Assembly (NCBI GenBank): GCA_025464425.1
Contig: JAODGV010000064.1
Span: forward strand, 1 to 8,901
Source of the DNA: Methanosarcinales archaeon
GTDB taxonomy: Archaea; Halobacteriota; Syntropharchaeia; Alkanophagales; Methanospirareceae
Reading direction: 5' to 3'
DNA: 8,901 nt
The notes beneath the pieces are model-generated. The model saw nothing but the letters and a program-made list of their open reading frames with translations, was not told the DNA's origin and did no database searches. Shown here in pieces: positions 6,262-8,901 of this stretch. Position 1 is the first letter of the stretch. Each line of letters opens with the position of its first letter. Position numbers and translations under genes: made by a program.

Positions 6262-7209
6262 GTGAAGATGGAGAATAGGAATAAGAAGAGGCTTATCCAG
6301 ATTGTTATCGGTCTGGCAATACTGGCACTGCTGTTCCATGAAATAGAGCTCAAAGCGGTATGGGATGCGATACGTGGCTTGAATCTCGTTTTGTTCGGGC
6401 TTGCCGCACTTGCTTATCTATGTTATAATCTGCTGATGAGCTATCGGCTGTATTATCTGCTGAAGAAGATGGGGCATGCCGTGGCGTTCCGTCATGCTCT
6501 ATCAGCGCATCTCGCGGGTATGATCGCATCAGATGTAACGCCAGGCAGGGCGGGCTTCTTCCTCGTGCCTTATTTCCTGAAGAACCGTACCGGGTGCAGT
6601 ATATCGAACGGTATGGCAGCAATACTTGCACCTCAGGGCATAGAATTCATTCTGAAGGTATCTGGCGGTTTTCTGGGGTTACTCTTCTTCGCTGTATCTA
6701 TTGAGATAAGCAAGGCTGTGCTGGTGCCGCTGTGTGTGGGTGGTATCGCTTTCCTCGGTCTCGGTACCGTGATGCTGTGGGTGTTATGGACCGGAGAATC
6801 TCATTCGTACAGGTTATTTAAACGAATCCCGTATCTTAGCAGGTTTGAAAGCGATTATACGAACCTGAAATATAAGAGCCTTTCGGTGCGCAGGAGTGTT
6901 GCTGTCATCCTCATCATATATTTCATCTGCTGGTTTCTGCTCGCAGTACAGTGGATGCTGATCGGATACGCCATAGGTATAACCCGGCTGAACCTGCTGG
7001 CATATTTCCTGCTCCATCCTCTGATAACCATACTCAGGTTCGTGCCCCTAACGGTGTCAGGGCTGGGCTTGATGGAAGGAGCAACAGCATTGATGTTCTC
7101 ACTGCTCGGCGTGCCTCAGGGCATCACCATCGGCGTTGTATTCGCATTGCTCGTTCGCTTCAATATGATACTCGTGGATGGTATAGGTTTGAGAGGCGTG
7201 TTCTCGTGA
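6262..7209 (+). CDS. UPF0104 / LPG-synthase-TM (MprF flippase-like) membrane protein
   Basis: A 315-residue integral membrane protein with about eight hydrophobic helices, matching the LPG_synthase_TM family, which forms the flippase half of bacterial MprF and also occurs alone in archaea. Family marks are SDVTPGRAGFFLVPYFL (90-106, the TPGxAG motif), APQGIEFILKVSGG (123-136) and VPLTVSGLGLMEGATALMF (261-279, the PGGLGxxEG-like motif), followed by LLGVP. The MprF catalytic aminoacyl-transferase domain is absent. GTG 6262 follows the lysS stop (TTATGA) with no gap; ATG 6268, two codons in, is an equal candidate. Co-transcription and translational coupling with lysS are likely. Its role is probably lipid or polyprenyl-carrier translocation; whether it relates to lysyl-lipids is unknown. 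Confidence 0.85.
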   Translation: MKMENRNKKRLIQIVIGLAILALLFHEIELKAVWDAIRGLNLVLFGLAALAYLCYNLLMSYRLYYLLKKMGHAVAFRHALSAHLAGMIASDVTPGRAGFFLVPYFLKNRTGCSISNGMAAILAPQGIEFILKVSGGFLGLLFFAVSIEISKAVLVPLCVGGIAFLGLGTVMLWVLWTGESHSYRLFKRIPYLSRFESDYTNLKYKSLSVRRSVAVILIIYFICWFLLAVQWMLIGYAIGITRLNLLAYFLLHPLITILRFVPLTVSGLGLMEGATALMFSLLGVPQGITIGVVFALLVRFNMILVDGIGLRGVFS

Positions 7210-7220
7210 ATGGTAAAAAA

Positions 7221-7247
7221 CACAATTGGTTTATATACCATAGTGTG
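7221..7247 (+). promoter_or_regulatory. Operator-like imperfect dyad over the TATA box
   Basis: TGGT (7227-7230) and ACCA (7237-7240) flank TTATAT symmetrically, with outer CACA (7221-7224) and TGTG (7244-7247) one base out of perfect symmetry. A dyad spanning the TATA element is a typical place for an archaeal repressor to block TBP. The arms are short and could be chance. Confidence 0.3.
7230..7237 (+). promoter_or_regulatory. TATA box for the 7263 gene
   Basis: TTTATATA is a near-ideal archaeal TATA box. Its centre lies about 29 bases before ATG 7263, so the transcript should have a leader of four bases or fewer. It is placed just after the stop of the flippase-like gene, separating the two transcription units. 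Confidence 0.65.
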
Positions 7248-7262
7248 TTATGATATCATACA

Positions 7263-7829
7263 ATGCACATAATCATCCTGAATTGCGCGGACGATACGGA
7301 GAAGAAGCGAGTGCGGTATGTTATAGACAAGTGGGAAGCGGAGACCGGTAAAATAGCGGAGTTGAAAGCGATAGTGGTGAAGGCGGATCTGGATGGGAAA
7401 GATATGACCGATTTTCTTACAGAGCTGTATTCAAAGATAAGTGCGGGCAGAGTGGAGCTATACAGTGCGGAGAGGGAGCATATGGAGCCCGAAAAGCATA
7501 TTGAGCGTTTAAATGTCAGATTCAGGGACGATATAAAGTCTGTGGAGCGACTCATCAGTTTCATATTCAGCAAGAAGAATTCCACGCTGAGGATGCACCG
7601 GTATCTGAGTGATGATTTCGCTGAGATGGAATATGTGGTGTATATGAGGCGAGGCAAGGGTGGAGTGAGTGTGAAATTTGCGTTAAGAGAATATAGTGGC
7701 GAGACGATGGCGGATATTCGGTTAGAAGGTGTGCAAGAGGCGGTGAAATCGCTGGAGAGTGAATTGAAGAGCGATTTCTCGTATTTTGATGTTGAGATGG
7801 GGGATGACGATAAGCATTCACTGAAATGA
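7263..7829 (+). CDS. Conserved-looking hypothetical protein, soluble alpha/beta
   Basis: 188 residues, not recognised. It starts with a hydrophobic strand (MHIIILNC) followed by a charged helix (TEKKRVRYVIDKWEAETG), then AIVVKADLDGKD and a helix FLTELYSKI. The middle is very charged (AEREHMEPEKHIERL). A second half has strand-like EYVVYMRRG and GVSVKFALREYSG, then a helix EGVQEAVKSLESELKS and an acidic tail. No membrane segment, signal peptide or cysteine pair is present; there is a single Cys at residue 8. The reading frame is solid: ATG placed exactly for a leaderless mRNA, codon use like its neighbours, and a strong TATA box. It is followed 56 bases later by another unrecognised gene on the same strand, so the two may share a function. 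No reaction is proposed. Confidence 0.7.
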   Translation: MHIIILNCADDTEKKRVRYVIDKWEAETGKIAELKAIVVKADLDGKDMTDFLTELYSKISAGRVELYSAEREHMEPEKHIERLNVRFRDDIKSVERLISFIFSKKNSTLRMHRYLSDDFAEMEYVVYMRRGKGGVSVKFALREYSGETMADIRLEGVQEAVKSLESELKSDFSYFDVEMGDDDKHSLK

Positions 7830-7845
7830 CGAAAGTAAAAAAGCC

Positions 7846-7858
7846 GAAAGTTTTATTT
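7846..7858 (+). promoter_or_regulatory. Possible BRE/TATA for the terminal gene
   Basis: GAAAG followed by TTTTATTT, centred about 31 bases before ATG 7886 and 37 before ATG 7892. An alternative AT-rich element (ATAATATATAAG, 7869-7880) is too close to the start codons to serve. GGTGG at 7880-7884 is a plausible ribosome binding site for ATG 7892. Confidence 0.35.
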
Positions 7859-7885
7859 GATGCTGGATATAATATATAAGGTGGT

Positions 7886-8901
7886 ATGGAGATGGGCATG
7901 GCAGTAGAGGATCTGGAGAGGTTGAACAAGCTGCCGAAGACGATAGCGAGTCCGGAGATGGATCTGGAGAAGTTGAAAGGGATAGATGAGTATATCAGGA
8001 GGCAGTGGTGGGACGAGATAAGAAGGGTTGAGGGCGAATATCTCGCTAAATACGTGCCGGAGGGCGCGACAAACGGATACTTAGAGGCGAACATAGCGAT
8101 GTCGAAGTTGAAGTTGGTGGTATCGTTCACGGATAACGATGAGCGGTGTCCTGAGCATAGATTCAAACCAGAGCAGATGGACTTTGTCCGTGATTTTGAC
8201 GATTCCAGGGTCTATGATCTTCTATCGGAAAGCGAGATTGCAGAATATGTAAGAAGAGGACGAGAGGACGACAGGGGTATTGTAAGGCTCGCGAGGGATG
8301 CTGCGATTAAAGGATATGCCAGTATGGATAAGGTGCTTGATACCAAGATGGGGGGAGACCTGGCGCTGGCATTCAGGAGATTCTGGAGCGACAGGCTGAA
8401 GAAGATGGAACGTGCGGCAACGGAATATATCAGGATGTATGGTATTGGACCGGGCGGGGCATGGGAAGATATTGAAGGAGCAATTGAGAAATCAGTGGTA
8501 GAACGGGACAGGATAATAAAGGAACTCAATCAGAACCTCTCGGAGTTAGAAACGAGGTTAAAAGATAGCGAAGCATTGCGAGCAGAGAAGGAGCGGTTAG
8601 AAGAAGTGCTGAGTGGTTTAGAGCGAGCGGTAGTGACAAAAGAAACGGGTAAAGAAGCGCTGAATGCCCGGCTCAGCGAGTTTGAAGCGGCTAAAAGAGA
8701 TGCATGGGCGAGATACGAAGAGCTTGAGCGGGCATGGTCAGAGAGTATAAAGGAGATAGAAGCAAGGAGAAAAGCTCTTGATGCGAGGGAGCGAGAGCTG
8801 CGTGAAGCTGAGGAGAGACAGAAGGCGGAATTGAAGGATACGGCACGAAAAGCGTTCGAAGAAGAACTGAGGAATATCAACACGCTGAGAGAAGAACTGG
8901 A
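7886..8901 (+). CDS. Hypothetical protein with long C-terminal coiled coil (partial at right edge)
   Basis: An open frame of 338 codons running off the window. Starts are ambiguous: ATG 7886, 7892 (GGTGG 7 bases upstream) or 7898 (GGAG 6 bases upstream). Residues 1-200 look globular and unusual: a Trp pair (RRQWWDEI, 38-45), a Gly turn and strand (KLKLVVSF, 74-81), a DNDERCPEH segment with one Cys, and VYDLLSESEIAEYVRRG (109-125), ending with GIGPGGAW (186-193). From about 200 to the edge there is continuous heptad-like, E/K/R-rich sequence with Leu spacing (IKELNQNLSELETRL), a predicted coiled coil of at least 135 residues. There is no signal or membrane segment. No family is recognised. Coiled coils of this size suit scaffolds, tethers or SMC-like partners, but nothing shows ATPase motifs in the visible part. 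The absence of stops on the opposite strand reflects purine-rich coding. Confidence 0.7.
   Translation, partial: MEMGMAVEDLERLNKLPKTIASPEMDLEKLKGIDEYIRRQWWDEIRRVEGEYLAKYVPEGATNGYLEANIAMSKLKLVVSFTDNDERCPEHRFKPEQMDFVRDFDDSRVYDLLSESEIAEYVRRGREDDRGIVRLARDAAIKGYASMDKVLDTKMGGDLALAFRRFWSDRLKKMERAATEYIRMYGIGPGGAWEDIEGAIEKSVVERDRIIKELNQNLSELETRLKDSEALRAEKERLEEVLSGLERAVVTKETGKEALNARLSEFEAAKRDAWARYEELERAWSESIKEIEARRKALDARERELREAEERQKAELKDTARKAFEEELRNINTLREEL

Noticed and set aside
6951..7253. 100-codon plus-strand frame in another register near the end of the flippase-like gene
   Set aside because: It lies almost wholly within a clear membrane-protein gene whose family motifs continue through this stretch; its residues are not protein-like.
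7567..8166. 199-codon open frame on the minus strand
   Set aside because: It overlaps two well-supported plus-strand genes, has low-complexity Ser/His/Pro-rich sequence, and arises from purine-rich coding on the other strand.
8212..8883. Two minus-strand open frames rich in Ser, Leu and Ala
   Set aside because: They are the antisense of the coiled-coil coding region, where stops on the opposite strand are rare; no start signals or motifs support them.
1..8901. tRNA, rRNA, CRISPR array or insertion sequence
   Set aside because: No cloverleaf-like segments, regularly spaced repeats, transposase motifs or terminal inverted repeats were seen by eye on either strand.

Overview
The window reads as chromosomal DNA of a methanogen-related euryarchaeon, most plausibly an uncultured relative of methanogens or anaerobic methane oxidisers (ANME-1 or Syntrophoarchaeum type). 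The reasons are an archaeal acetyl-CoA decarbonylase/synthase (ACDS) delta subunit, a class I lysyl-tRNA synthetase, an A24 peptidase with a GGAD motif, and TATA/BRE-like promoters placed so that transcripts would begin at or just before the start codons. The lineage is inferred from gene content; no marker here fixes it.

Layout. All supportable genes lie on the + strand. (1) Bases 1-829 are visibly AT-rich (361-420 has 20 G/C of 60, against 34 of 60 at 5401-5460). They hold short open frames in changing registers, including a piece resembling a PD-(D/E)XK-type nuclease core; this looks like a decaying accessory patch. (2) 830-954 is a short intergenic stretch with inverted repeats and a TATA box. 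(3) 964-1665 encodes a membrane aspartic peptidase of the prepilin/prearchaellin type, and 1742-3355 a GT39 (PMT-family) protein glycosyltransferase with a beta-rich, discoidin-like domain between its first membrane helix and its catalytic motif. Both act on surface proteins. (4) 3439-4646 is cdhD, the ACDS corrinoid-protein delta subunit. Its first 28 codons lie in a different frame from the rest. (5) 4732-7209 is a tight pair: lysS, then with no gap a UPF0104/MprF-flippase-like membrane protein. (6) 7263-7829 and 7886-8901 (running off the edge) are two unrecognised soluble proteins, the second with a long C-terminal coiled coil.

How the genes may work together. cdhD serves central C1/acetyl-CoA metabolism together with subunits encoded elsewhere. 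The peptidase and the mannosyltransferase-like enzyme fit cell-surface and pilus/archaellum maturation. The lysS-flippase pairing recalls the bacterial link between Lys-tRNA and lysyl-lipid synthesis (MprF/LysX), but the lipid-aminoacylating domain is not in this window, so the link is only a hypothesis. The two points most worth checking are the cdhD frame break and the lysS-flippase pair. The right-hand unknown pair is the best candidate for something undescribed, but the sequence alone does not reveal a function.
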